A stretch of 64,000 bases of DNA, from the NCBI RefSeq assembly GCF_051020955.1, contig NW_027476331.1, positions 124,001-188,000 of the forward strand. Direction: 5' to 3'. The position numbers were made by a program, and so were the translations under genes. The stretch comes from Megalopta genalis. Its lineage: Eukaryota > Arthropoda > Insecta > Hymenoptera > Halictidae. Below, piece by piece: positions 13,171-25,889 of the stretch. How positions within the stretch are numbered: position 1 is the stretch's first letter; each line of letters starts with the position of its first letter. The notes beneath the pieces are model-generated. The model was given only the letters and a program-made list of their open reading frames with translations. It was not told the origin of the DNA and ran no database searches.

Positions 13171-13470
13171 GTATATCACAAGTACTTGAAGCAAAACCAT
13201 TTGTTTCGCATGGATTCGAAGACAACCCTTCTACTTCGCATTGATTTGAAGATAAATAATGTGTTTCGCTTGGATTTGAAACTAACTCGTTTGTATCGCA
13301 CGCACTTGAATCCAAATCAAGTATATCACAAGTACTTGAAGCAAAACCATTTGTTTCGCATGGATTCGAAGACAACCCTTCTACTTCGCATTGATTTGAA
13401 GATAAATAATGTGTTTCGCTTGGATTTGAAACTAACTCGTTTGTATCGCACGCACTTGAATCCAAATCAA
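13171..13470. repeat. Perfect tandem duplication of one 150-bp HOR
   Basis: Bases 13,171-13,320 and 13,321-13,470 read the same at every position I compared. Both carry otherwise rare variants: GACAACCCTTCTACTTCG, GATAAATAATGTG, TTTGTATCGCACGCACTTG and AATCCAAATCAAG. This is a one-HOR expansion too recent to have gathered mutations. Confidence 0.93.
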
Positions 13471-14574
13471 GTATATCACAAGTGTTTGAAGCTAAACAGT
13501 TTGATTCGCATGGATCTGAAGCTAAGCCTTCTACCTCGCATTGATTTGAAGATAAATCATGTGTTTCGCTTGGATTTGATGCTAACTCGTTTGTTTCCCA
13601 TGCACTTGAATCTAAACTATGCATATCACATGTATTTGAAATTGAAGTATTTGGTTCGCATGAATATTAAACTAAACCATGTGTTTCGCATGAATTTGTC
13701 GATAAATCATGTGTTTCGCTTATTTATGAAGCTAACTCGTTTGTTTCGCCGACATTTTAAGCTAAATCATGTATATTAGAAATATTTGAAGCTAAACCAT
13801 TTGATTCGCATGGATTCGAAGAAAAGACTTCTACTTCGCATTGATTTTAAGCTAAATCATGTGTTTCGCATGGATTTGAATCTAACTCGTTTGTTTCACA
13901 TACAGTTGAAGCTAAATCGTGTATATCACAAGTATTTGAAGCTGCACCATTCGTATCGCATGAATATTAAGCTAAACCATGTGTTTCGCATGAATTTGAA
14001 GCTCAAACTTCTACATCGCATGGATATGTAGCTAAAACATGTGTTTCGCTTGGATTTGAAGCTAACTCGTTTCTTTCGCATGCACTAGAAGCTAAATCAT
14101 GTATATCACAAGTATTTGAAGGTAAACCGTTTGATTCGCATGGATTTGAAGCTAAGCCTTCTACCTCGCATTGATTTGAAGATAAATCATGTATTTCGCT
14201 GGGAATTTGAAGCTAACTCGTTTCTATCACATGCAGTTGAAGTTAAATCATGTATATCAAAAGCGTTTGAAGCTAAATCATTTGTTTCGCATGGATTCGA
14301 AGATAACCCTTCTACTTCGCATTGATTTGAAGCTAAATCATGTTTTTCGCATGGATTTGATGCAAAGCCTTCTACTTCGTATTGATTTGGAGTTAAATCA
14401 TGTGTTTCGCATGGATTTAAAGCTAACTCGTTGTTTCGCATGCAGTTGAAGCTAAGTCATGTATCTCACAAGTGTTTGAAGCTAAACCATTTGTTTGGCA
14501 TGGATTCGAAGATAACCCTTCTACTTCGCATTGATTTGAAGCTAAATCATGTGTTGCGCATGGATTTCAAGCTA

Positions 14575-17370
14575 ACTCGTTTGTTTCGCATGCAGTTGAA
14601 GATAAGTCATGCATATCACAAGTATTTGAAGGTAAACGATTTGATTCCCACGGATTTGAAGCTATGCCTTCTACTTCGCATTGATTTGGAGTTAAATCAT
14701 GTGTTTCGCATGGATTTGAAAATAAGCCTCCTACTTCGCATGATTTGAAGCTAAATCATAAGTTCCGCATGGATTTGTAGATAACTCGTTTGTTTCGCCT
14801 TCATTTGAAGCTAAATCATGTGTTTCGCATGAATTTGAATCTAACTGTTTGCTTCGCCTGCATTTGAAGCAGTATCACTTATATCGCAAGTATTTGAAGC
14901 TAAATCATTTGTTTCGCATGGATTTGAAGCTAAGCCTTTAACTTCGCATTGATTTGAAGCTAAATCATGTGTTTCGCATGAATTTGAAGATATTTCATTC
15001 GTTTGGTCTGCATTTGAAGCTATTTCATTTATATCGCAAGTATTTGAATCTAAATCATGTGTTTCGCTTGGATTTGAAGCTAAGCCTTCTACTTCGCATT
15101 GATTTGAAGCTAAATCTTGTGTTTCGCATGGATTTCAAGCTAACTCATTTGTTTCGCCTGCATTTGAAGCTATATCACTTATATCGCAAGCACTTGAAGC
15201 TAAATAATTCGTTTTGCATGGATTTGAAGCTAAACCTTCTACATCACATTGATTTGATGCTAAACCAAGTGTTTCCCTTGGATTTGAAGCTGTCTCGTCT
15301 GTTTCGCATGCAGTTGGAGCTAAATCATGTTTATCACAAGTGTGTGAATGTATACCATTTGTTTCGCTTGGATTTGAAGCTAAGCCTTCTACATCGCACT
15401 GATTTGAAGCTAAATCATGTGTTTCGCTTTAATTTGAAGATAACTCGTTTGCTTCGCATGCTGTTGAAGCTAAATCATGTATATCACAAGTATTTGAAGA
15501 TAAACCAATTGTTTCGCATGGATTCGAAGATAATCCATCTATTTCGCATTGATTTGAAGCTAAAACATGTGTTTTGCATGGGTTTGAATCTAACTCGTTT
15601 GTTTCGCATGCTGTTGAAACTAAATCATTTATATCACAAGTATTTGAAGCTAAACCATTTGCTTCGCATGGATTCGAAGGTCAGCCTTCTACTTAGCATT
15701 GATTTGATGCTAAGTCATTTGTTTCGCTTGGATTTGAAGCTAACTCGTTTGTTTCGCATGCTGTTGAAGCTAAATCATGTATATCACACTTATTTGAAGC
15801 TAAACCATTTGTATCGCATGGAATCGAAGATAAGCCACCTACTTCGCATTGATTAGATGCTAAATCATGTGTTTCGCATGGATTTGAAGCTAACGCGTTT
15901 ATTTCGTATGCTGTTGAAGCTAAATCAAGTGTATCACAAGTATTTGGAGCTAAACAATTTGCTTCGCATGGATTCGAAGGTCAGCCTTCTACTTCGCATT
16001 GATTTGAAGCTAAAACATGTGTTTTGCATGGGTTTGAATCTAACTCGTTTGTTTCGCATGCTGTTGAAACTAAATCATTTATATCACAAGTATTTGAAGC
16101 TAAACCATTTGCTTCGCATGGATTCGAAGGTCAGCCTTCTACTTCGCATTGATTTGATGCTAAGTCATTTGTTTCGCTTGAATTTGAAGCTAACTGTTTG
16201 TTCCGCCTGCATTTGAAGCTATATCACTTATATCGCAAGTACTTGAAGCTAAATCATTTGTTTCGCATGGATTTGAAGGTGATTCGTTTGTTTCGTATGG
16301 ATTTGAAGATAAGCCTTTAACTTCGCATTAATTTGAAGCTAAATCATGTGTTTCGCATGAATTTGAAGATATCTCGTTCGTTTGGTCTGCATTTGAAGCT
16401 ATTTCATTTATATCGCAAGTATTTGAATCTAAATGATGTGTTTCGCTCGGATTTGAAGATAAACCTTCTACTTCGCTTGATTTGAAGCTAAATCATGTTT
16501 ATCACAATTATTTGAATCTATACCATTTGTTTCGCTTGATTTGAAGCTAAATCATGTGTTTCGCATTAATTTGAAGATAACTCGTTCGTTCGTCTGCATT
16601 TGAAGTTATTTCATTTATATCGCAAGTATTTGAATCTAAATCATGTGTTTCGCATGAAATTGAAGCTAACTGTTTGTACCGCCTGCATTTGAAGCTATAT
16701 CACTTATATCGCAAGTATTTGAAGCTAAATCATTTGTTTCGCATGGATTTGAAGCTGACTCGTTTGTTTCGCATGGATTTGAAGCTAAGCCTTCTACGTC
16801 GAACTGATTTGAAGCTAAATCATGTGTTTTGCATGAATTTGAAGATAACTCGTTCGTTCGTCTGCATTTGAATTTATTTCATTTATATCGCAAGTATTTA
16901 AATCTAAATCATGTGTTTCGCACGGATTTGAAGCTAAGCCTTCTATTTCGCATGATTTGAAGCTAAATCATAAGTTCCGCATGGATTTGAAGCTAACTGT
17001 TTGTTCCGCCTGCATTTGAAGCTATATCGCTTATATCGCATGTATTTGAAGCTAAATCATTTCTTTCGCGTGGATTTGAAGCTAAGCCTTTAACTTCGCA
17101 TTGATTTGAAGCTAAATCATGTGTTTCGCCTGCATTTGAAGCTATTTCACTTATATTCGCATTTATTTGAAGGTAAATCATTGGTCTCGCATGGATTTGA
17201 AGATAAGCCTTCTACTTCCCCTTCATTTGAAGCTAAATCATGTGTTTCGCATGAATTTGAAGCTAACTGTTTGTTCCGCCTGCATTTGAAGCTGTATCAC
17301 TTATATCGCAAGTATTTGAAGCTAAATCATTTGTTTCGCATGGATTTGACGCTAAGCCTTTAACTTCGCA
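14575..17370. repeat. Domain B long block L, copy 1 (2.8 kb)
   Basis: This segment matches 21,845-24,638. The offset steps from 7,270 to 7,269 near 22,033 (AAGTTCGCATGG for AAGTTCCGCATGG) and to 7,268 near 23,766 (CATGTTATCAC for CATGTTTATCAC). Apart from these and scattered substitutions the two read alike, including a 300-codon open frame present at the same place in both. After 17,370 the two copies part. Confidence 0.93.
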
Positions 17371-17700
17371 CTGATTTGAAGCTAAATCATGTGTTTCGCT
17401 TTAATTTGAAGATAACTCGTTCGTTTGGTCTTCAATTTGAAGCTATATCACTTATATCGCAAGTATTTGAATCTAAATCATTTGTTTCGCATGGATTTGA
17501 TGCTAAGCCTTTAACTTCGCATTGATTTGAATCTAAATCATATGTTACGCTCGGATTTGAAGCTAAGCCTTCTACGTCGCATGATTTGAAGCTAAATCAC
17601 GTTTATCACAAGTATATGAATCTAAAGCATTTGTTGCGCTTGGATTTGAAGATAAGCCTTCTACATCACATTGATTTGAAGCTAAACCAAGTGTTTCGCT

Positions 17701-20566
17701 TGGATTCGAAGATAATCCATCTATTTCGCATTGATTTGAAGCTAAAACATGTGTTTTGCATGGGTTTGAATCTAACTCGTTTGTTTCGCATGCTGTTGAA
17801 ACTAAATCATTTATATCACAAGTATTTGAAGCTAAACCATTTGCTTCGCATGGATTCGAAGGTCAGCCTTCTACTTAGCATTGATTTGATGCTAAGTCAT
17901 TTGTTTCGCATGGATTTGAAGCTAACTCGTTTGTTTCGCATGCTGTTGAAGCTAAATCATGTATATCACACTTATTTGAAGCTAAACCATTTGTATCGCA
18001 TGGAATCGAAGATAAGCCACCTACTTCGCATTGATTAGATGCTAAATCATGTGTTTCGCATGGATTTGAAGCTAACGCGTTTATTTCGCATGCTGTTGAA
18101 GCTAAATCAAGTGTATCACAAGTATTTGGAGCTAAACAATTTGCTTCGCATGGATTCGAAGGTCAGCCTTCTACTTCGCATTGATTTGAAGCTAAAACAT
18201 GTGTTTTGCATGGGTTTGAATCTAACTCGTTTGTTTCGCATGCTGTTGAAACTAAATCATTTATATCACAAGTATTTGAAGCTAAACCATTTGCTTCGCA
18301 TGGATTCGAAGGTCAGCCTTCTACTTCGCATTGATTTGATGCTAAGTCATTTGTTTCGCTTGAATTTGAAGCTAACTGTTTGTTCCGCCTGCATTTGAAG
18401 CTATATCACTTATATCGCAAGTACTTGAAGCTAAATCATTTGTTTCGCATGGATTTGAAGGTGATTCGTTTGTTTCGTATGGATTTGAAGATAAGCCTTT
18501 AACTTCGCATTAATTTGAAGCTAAATCATGTGTTTCGCATGAATTTGAAGATATCTCGTTCGTTTGGTCTGCATTTGAAGCTATTTCATTTATATCGCAA
18601 GTATTTGAATCTAAATGATGTGTTTCGCTCGGATTTGAAGATAAACCTTCTACTTCGCTTGATTTGAAGCTAAATCATGTTTATCACAATTATTTGAATC
18701 TATACCATTTGTTTCGCTTGATTTGAAGCTAAATCATGTGTTTCGCATTAATTTGAAGATAACTCGTTCGTTCGTCTGCATTTGAAGTTATTTCATTTAT
18801 ATCGCAAGTATTTGAATCTAAATCATGTGTTTCGCATGAAATTGAAGCTAACTGTTTGTACCGCCTGCATTTGAAGCTATATCACTTATATCGCAAGTAT
18901 TTGAAGCTAAATCATTTGTTTCGCATGGATTTGAAGCTGACTCGTTTGTTTCGCACGGATTTGAAGCTAAGCCTTCTATTTCGCATGATTTGAAGCTAAA
19001 TCATAAGTTCCGCATGGATTTGAAGCTAACTGTTTGTTCCGCCTGCATTTGAAGCTATATCGCTTATATCGCATGTATTTGAAGCTAAATCATTTCTTTC
19101 GCGTGGATTTGAAGCTAAGCCTTTAACTTCGCATTGATTTGAAGCTAAATCATGTGTTTCGCCTGCATTTGAAGCTATTTCACTTATATTCGCATTTATT
19201 TGAAGGTAAATCATTGGTCTCGCATGGATTTGAAGATAAGCCTTCTACTTCCCCTTCATTTGAAGCTAAATCATGTGTTTCGCATGAATTTGAAGCTAAC
19301 TGTTTGTTCCGCCTGCATTTGAAGCTGTATCACTTATATCGCAAGTATTTGAAGCTAAATCATTTGTTTCGCATGGATTTGACGCTAAGCCTTTAACTTC
19401 GCATTGATTTGAATCTAAATCATATGTTTCGCTCGGATTTGAAGCTAAGCCTTCTACGTCGCATGATTTGAAGCTAAATCATGTTTATCACAAGTATCTG
19501 AATCTAAACCATTTGTTTCGCTTGGATTTGAAGCTAAGCCTTCCACCTCGCACTGATTTGAACCAAAATCATGTGTTTCGCTTTAATTTGGTGATAACTC
19601 GTTCGTTCGTCTGCATTTGATTTTATTTCATTTATATCGCAAGTATTTGAATCTAAATCATGTGTGTCGCACGGATTTGAAGCTAAGCCTTCTACTTCGC
19701 ATGATTTGAAGCTAAATCATAAGTTCCGCATGGATTTGAAGCTAACTCGTTTGTTTCTCCTGCATTTGAAGCTATTTCATTTAAACCGCAAGTATTTGAA
19801 GGTAACTCATTTATTTCCCATGGACTTATGGCTATCTCGTTTGTTTCGCCTGCATTTGAAGCTATTTCACTTATAATCGCATTTATTTGAAGGTAAATCA
19901 TTGGTCTCGCATGGATTTGAAGCTAAATCATGTGTTTCGCATGAATTTGAATCTAACTGTTTGCTTCGCCTGCATTTGAAGCTATATCACTTATATCGCA
20001 AGTATTTGAAGCTAAAACATTCGTTTCGCATGGATTTGAAGCTAAGCCTTTAACTTCGCATTGATTTGAAACTATATCATGTGTTTCGCATGAATTTGAA
20101 GATAACTCGATCGTTCGTCTGCATTTGAAGTTATTTCATTCATATCGCAAGTATTTGAATCTTAATCATGTGTTTCGCTCGAATTTGAAAGAAAGCCTTC
20201 TACTTCCCCTTCATTTGAAGCTAAATCATGTGTTTCGCTTGGATTTGAAGCTAACAAGTTTGTTTCGCACGCAGTTTGAGCTAAATCATGTATTTCGCAA
20301 GTATATGAAGCTAAACTTTCTTGTTACTCATGTATTTGAAGCTAAGCCCTCTCCTTCGCATTAATATGAAGCTATATCATGTGTTTCGCTTGTATTTGAA
20401 GCTAACTCGTTTGTTTCGCATGCAGTTGAAGCTAAATCATGTTTATCACAAGTATCTGAATCTAAACCATTTGTTTCGCTTGGATTTGAAGCTAAGCCTT
20501 CGACCTCGCACTGATTTGAACCAAAATCATGTGTTTCGCATTAATTTGAAGATAACTCGTTCGTTC
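17701..20566. repeat. Domain B block M, copy 1, lacking one HOR
   Basis: This segment matches 22,788-25,801, and its first part also matches 15,519-17,370. At about 18,952 it jumps from CTCGTTTGTTTCGCA straight to CGGATTTGAAGC, skipping 149 bp present in both relatives (16,770-16,918 in the first). The loss is one HOR, as expected from unequal exchange in register. Confidence 0.92.
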
Positions 20567-21015
20567 CGCCTGCATTTGAAGCTATATCACTTATATTGCA
20601 AGTATTTGAAGCTATATCACTTATATCGCAAGTATTTAAAGCTAAATCATTTGTTTCGCATGGATTTGAAGCTAAGCCTTTAACTTCGCATTGATTTGAA
20701 GCTAAATCATGTGTTTCGCATGAATTTGAAGATATCTCGTTCGTTTGGTCTTCAATTTGAAGCTATATCACTTATATCGCAAGTATTTGAATCTAAATCA
20801 TTTGTTTCGCATGGATTTGATGCTAAGCCTTTAACTTCGCATTGATTTGAATCTAAATCATATGTTACGCTCGGATTTGAAGCTAAGCCTTCTACGTCGC
20901 ATGATTTGAAGCTAAATCACGTTTATCACAAGTATATGAATCTAAAGCATTTGTTGCGCTTGGATTTGAAGATAAGCCTTCTACTTCGCATTGATTTGAA
21001 GCTAAATCATGTGTT
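20087..21015. repeat. Domain B block N, copy 1 (929 bp)
   Basis: This segment matches 28,014-28,942 at a constant offset of 7,927 over 929 bp. I noticed only two substitutions (CGACCTCGC against CCACCTCGC, and TATATCAC against TATACCAC). Confidence 0.92.
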
Positions 21016-21844
21016 TTGCTCGGATTTGAAACTAACTCATTTGTTTCGCCTACATTTGAAGCTATATCACTTATATCGCAAGCACTTGAAGCTAAATTAT
21101 TCGTTTTGCATGGATTTGAACCTAAACCTTCTACATCACATTGATTTGAAGCTAAACCAAGTGTTTCGCTTGGATTTGAAGCTAAGCCTCCTACTTCGCA
21201 TTGATTTGAGGCTAAGTCATGTGTTTCGCTTGGATTTGAAGCTAACTCGTTTTTTTCGCATGCAGTTGAATCTAAATCATGTATATCACAAGTATTTGAA
21301 ACAAAACCATTTGATTCGCACGGATTTGAAGCTAAGCCTTCTACGTCGAACTGATTTGAAGCTAAATCATGTGTTTTGCATGAATTTGAAGCTAACTCGT
21401 TTATTTCGCTTGCTGTTGAATCTAAATCATGTATATCACAAGTATTTGATGCTAAAACATTTGATTCGCATGGATTCGAAGATCAGCATTCCGCTTCGCA
21501 TTGATTTGATGCTAAATCACGTGTTTTGCATGGATTTGAAGCTCACTCGTTTGTTTCGCCTGCTTTTGAAACTATATGAGTTATATCGCAAGTATTTGAA
21601 GCCAAATCATTCTTTTCGTATGGATTTGAAGCTAACCTTTCTACTTCGCATTGATTTGTGGCTCAATCATGTGTTCCGCATGAATTTCAAGATAACTCGT
21701 TTGTTTCGCATGCAGTTGAATATAAATCACGTATATCACATGTATTTGAAGGTACACCATTTGATTCGCATGGATTTGAAGCTAAGCCTTCTACTTCGCA
21801 TTGATTTGAAGTGAAATCATGTGTTACGCATGGATTTGAAGATA

Positions 21845-24638
21845 ACTCGTTTGTTTCGCATGCAGTTGAAGATAAGTCATGTATATCACAAGTATTTGAA
21901 GGTAAACGATTTGATTCCCACGGATTTGAAGCTATGCCTTCTACTTCGCATTGATTTGGAGTTAAATCATGTGTTTCGCATGGATTTGAAAATAAGCCTC
22001 CTACTTCGCATGATTTGAAGCTAAATCATAAGTTCGCATGGATTTGTAGATAACTCGTTTGTTTCGCCTTCATTTGAAGCTAAATCATGTGTTTCGCATG
22101 AATTTGAATCTAACTGTTTGCTTCGCCTGCATTTGAAGCAGTATCACTTATATCGCAAGTATTTGAAGCTAAATCATTTGTTTCGCATGGATTTGAAGCT
22201 AAGCCTTTAACTTCGCATTGATTTGAAGCTAAATCATGTGTTTCGCATGAATTTGAAGATATTTCATTCGTTTGGTCTGCATTTGAAGCTATTTCATTTA
22301 TATCGCAAGTATTTGAATCTAAATCATGTGTTTCGCTTGGATTTGAAGCTAAGCCTTCTACTTCGCATTGATTTGAAGCTAAATCTTGTGTTTCGCATGG
22401 ATTTCAAGCTAACTCATTTGTTTCGCCTGCATTTGAAGCTATATCACTTATATCGCAAGCACTTGAAGCTAAATAATTCGTTTTGCATGGATTTGAAGCT
22501 AAACCTTCTACATCACATTGATTTGATGCTAAACCAAGTGTTTCCCTTGGATTTGAAGCTGTCTCGTCTGTTTCGCATGCAGTTGGAGCTAAATCATGTT
22601 TATCACAAGTGTGTGAATGTATACCATTTGTTTCGCTTGGATTTGAAGCTAAGCCTTCTACATCGCACTGATTTGAAGCTAAATCATGTGTTTCGCTTTA
22701 ATTTGAAGATAACTCGTTTGCTTCGCATGCTGTTGAAGCTAAATCATGTATATCACAAGTATTTGAAGTTAAACCATTTGTTTCGCATGGATTCGAAGAT
22801 AATCCATCTATTTCGCATTGATTTGAAGCTAAAACATGTGTTTTGCATGGGTTTGAATCTAACTCGTTTGTTTCGCATGCTGTTGAAACTAAATCATTTA
22901 TATCACAAGTATTTGAAGCTAAACCATTTGCTTCGCATGGATTCGAAGGTCAGCCTTCTACTTAGCATTGATTTGATGCTAAGTCATTTGTTTCGCATGG
23001 ATTTGAAGCTAACTCGTTTGTTTCGCATGCTGTTGAAGCTAAATCATGTATATCACACTTATTTGAAGCTAAACCATTTGTATCGCATGGAATCGAAGAT
23101 AAGCCACCTACTTCGCATTGATTAGATGCTAAATCATGTGTTTCGCATGGATTTGAAGCTAACGCGTTTATTTCGCATGCTGTTGAAGCTAAATCAAGTG
23201 TATCACAAGTATTTGGAGCTAAACAATTTGCTTCGCATGGATTCGAAGGTCAGCCTTCTACTTCGCATTGATTTGAAGCTAAAACATGTGTTTTGCATGG
23301 GTTTGAATCTAACTCGTTTGTTTCGCATGCTGTTGAAACTAAATCATTTATATCACAAGTATTTGAAGCTAAACCATTTGCTTCGCATGGATTCGAAGGT
23401 CAGCCTTCTACTTCGCATTGATTTGATGCTAAGTCATTTGTTTCGCTTGAATTTGAAGCTAACTGTTTGTTCCGCCTGCATTTGAAGCTATATCACTTAT
23501 ATCGCAAGTACTTGAAGCTAAATCATTTGTTTCGCATGGATTTGAAGGTGATTCGTTTGTTTCGTATGGATTTGAAGATAAGCCTTTAACTTCGCATTAA
23601 TTTGAAGCTAAATCATGTGTTTCGCATGAATTTGAAGATATCTCGTTCGTTTGGTCTGCATTTGAAGCTATTTCATTTATATCGCAAGTATTTGAATCTA
23701 AATGATGTGTTTCGCTCGGATTTGAAGATAAACCTTCTACTTCGCTTGATTTGAAGCTAAATCATGTTATCACAATTATTTGAATCTATACCATTTGTTT
23801 CGCTTGATTTGAAGCTAAATCATGTGTTTCGCATTAATTTGAAGATAACTCGTTCGTTCGTCTGCATTTGAAGTTATTTCATTTATATCGCAAGTATTTG
23901 AATCTAAATCATGTGTTTCGCATGAAATTGAAGCTAACTGTTTGTACCGCCTGCATTTGAAGCTATATCACTTATATCGCAAGTATTTGAAGCTAAATCA
24001 TTTGTTTCGCATGGATTTGAAGCTGACTCGTTTGTTTCGCATGGATTTGAAGCTAAGCCTTCTACATCGAACTGATTTGAAGCTAAATCATGTGTTTTGC
24101 ATGAATTTGAAGATAACTCGTTCGTTCGTCTGCATTTGAATTTTTTTCATTTATATCGCAAGTATTTAAATCTAAATCATGTGTTTCGCACGGATTTGAA
24201 GCTAAGCCTTCTATTTCGCATGATTTGAAGCTAAATCATAAGTTCCGTATGGATTTGAAGCTAACTGTTTGTTCCGACTGCATTTGAAGCTATATCGCTT
24301 ATATCGCATGTATTTGAAGCTAAATCATTTCTTTCGCGTGGATTTGAAGCTAAGCCTATAACTTCGCATTGATTTGAAGCTAAATCATGTGTTTCGCCTG
24401 CATTTGAAGCTATTTCACTTATATTCGCATTTATTTGAAGGTAAATCATTGGTCTCGCATGGATTTGAAGATAAGCCTTCTACTTCCCCTTCATTTGAAG
24501 CTAAATCATGTGTTTCGCATGAATTTGAAGCTAACTGTTTGTTCCGCCTGCATTTGAAGCTGTATCACTTATATCGCAAGTATTTGAAGCTAAATCATTT
24601 GTTTCGCATGGATTTGACGCTAAGCCTTTAACTTCGCA
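21845..24638. repeat. Domain B long block L, copy 2 (2.8 kb)
   Basis: This is the counterpart of 14,575-17,370, 7.27 kb downstream. From about 22,788 it also matches 17,701 onward, so three copies exist of the right-hand 1.85 kb. Confidence 0.93.
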
Positions 24639-25801
24639 TTGATTTGAATCTAAATCATATGTTTCGCTCGGATTTGAAGCTAAGCCTTCTACGTCGCATG
24701 ATTTGAAGCTAAATCATGTTTATCACTAGTATCTGAATCTAAAGCATTTGTTGCGCTTGGATTTGAAGATAAGCCTTCTACGTCGCACTGATTTGAAGCT
24801 AAATCATGTGTTTCGCTTTAATTTGGTGATAACTCGTTCGTTCGTCTGCATTTGAATTTATTTCATTTATATCGCAAGTATTTGAATCTAAATCATGTGT
24901 GTCGCACGGATTTGAAGCTAAGCCTTCTACTTCGCATGATTTGAAGCTAAATCATAAGTTCCGTATGGATTTGAAGCTAACTCGTTTGTTTCTCCTGCAT
25001 TTGAAGCTATTTCATTTAAACCGCAAGTATTTGAAGGTAACTCATTTATTTCCCATGGACTTATGGCTATCTCGTTTGTTTCGCCTGCATTTGAAGCTAT
25101 TTCACTTATAATCGCATTTATTTGAAGGTAAATCATTGGTCTCGCATGGATTTGAAGCTAAATCATGTGTTTCGCATGAATTTGAATCTAACTGTTTGCT
25201 TCGCCTGCATTTGAAGCTATATCACTTATATCGCAAGTATTTGAAGCTAAAACATTCGTTTGGCATGGATTTGAAGCTAAGCCTTTAACTTCGCATTGAT
25301 TTGAAACTATATCATGTGTTTCGCATGAATTTGAAGATAACTCGATCGTTCGTCTGCATTTGAAGTTATTTCATTCATATCGCAAGTATTTGAATCTTAA
25401 TCATGTGTTTCGCTCGAATTTGAAAGAAAGCCTTCTACTTCCCCTTCATTTGAAGCTAAATCATGTGTTTCGCTTGGATTTGAAGCTAACAAGTTTGTTT
25501 CGCACGCAGTTTGAGCTAAATCATGTATTTCGCAAGTATATGAAGCTAAACTTTCTTGTTACTCATGTATTTGAAGCTAAGCCTTCTCCTTCGCATTAAT
25601 ATGAAGCTATATCATGTGTTTCGCTTGAATTTGAAGCTAACTCGTTTGTTTCGCATGCAGTTGAAGCTAAATCATGTTTATCACAAGTATCTGAATCTAA
25701 ACCATTTGTTTCGCTTGGATTTGAAGCTAAGCCTTCCACCTCGCACTGATTTGAACCAAAATCATGTGTTTCGCATTAATTTGAAGATAACTCGTTCGTT
25801 C
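22788..25801. repeat. Domain B block M, copy 2
   Basis: This is the counterpart of 17,701-20,566, with the extra 149-bp HOR kept. The offset is 5,087 at the left and 5,235 at the right. The left part overlaps block L copy 2, which shows that the blocks have been copied in overlapping pieces and not as fixed modules. Confidence 0.92.
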
Positions 25802-25889
25802 GTCTGCATTTGAAGTTATTTCATTTATATCGCAAGTATTTGAATCTAAATCATGTGTTTCGCATGAATTTGAAGCTAACTGTTCGTTC
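25802..25889. repeat. 88-bp segment present in one of three related blocks
   Basis: Between CTCGTTCGTTC and CCGCCTGCATTTG this copy holds 88 bases (about three monomers, one of them short) that are missing at 20,566/20,567 and at about 28,493. The offset to 20-kb sequence changes here from 5,235 to 5,323. Confidence 0.8.

Larger units (their letters stand above)
1..14575. repeat. Array domain A: canonical 150-bp HOR, heterogeneous
   Basis: This part follows the canonical five-unit HOR, but with many private substitutions and small indels, so neighbouring HORs differ visibly. A sixth monomer type with AATATTAAGCTAAACCATG, or a close variant, replaces unit 5 at about 3,090, 5,070, 7,490, 8,150, 8,750, 11,535, 13,660 and 13,965. 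Isolated units resembling domain B (CCTGCATTTGAAG followed by TATATCACTTATATTCGC) occur at about 3,625, 4,710, 5,310 and 12,225. Block duplications of 0.2-1.1 kb are listed separately. There is no gene. The right boundary is placed where the block shared with 21,845 begins, and is accurate only to about one HOR. Confidence 0.85.

Noticed and set aside
15000..23485. Pair of 300-codon open frames at 14,954 and 22,223 as conserved genes
   Set aside because: They are alike because the whole 2.8-kb block is duplicated; conservation reaches equally beyond the frames.
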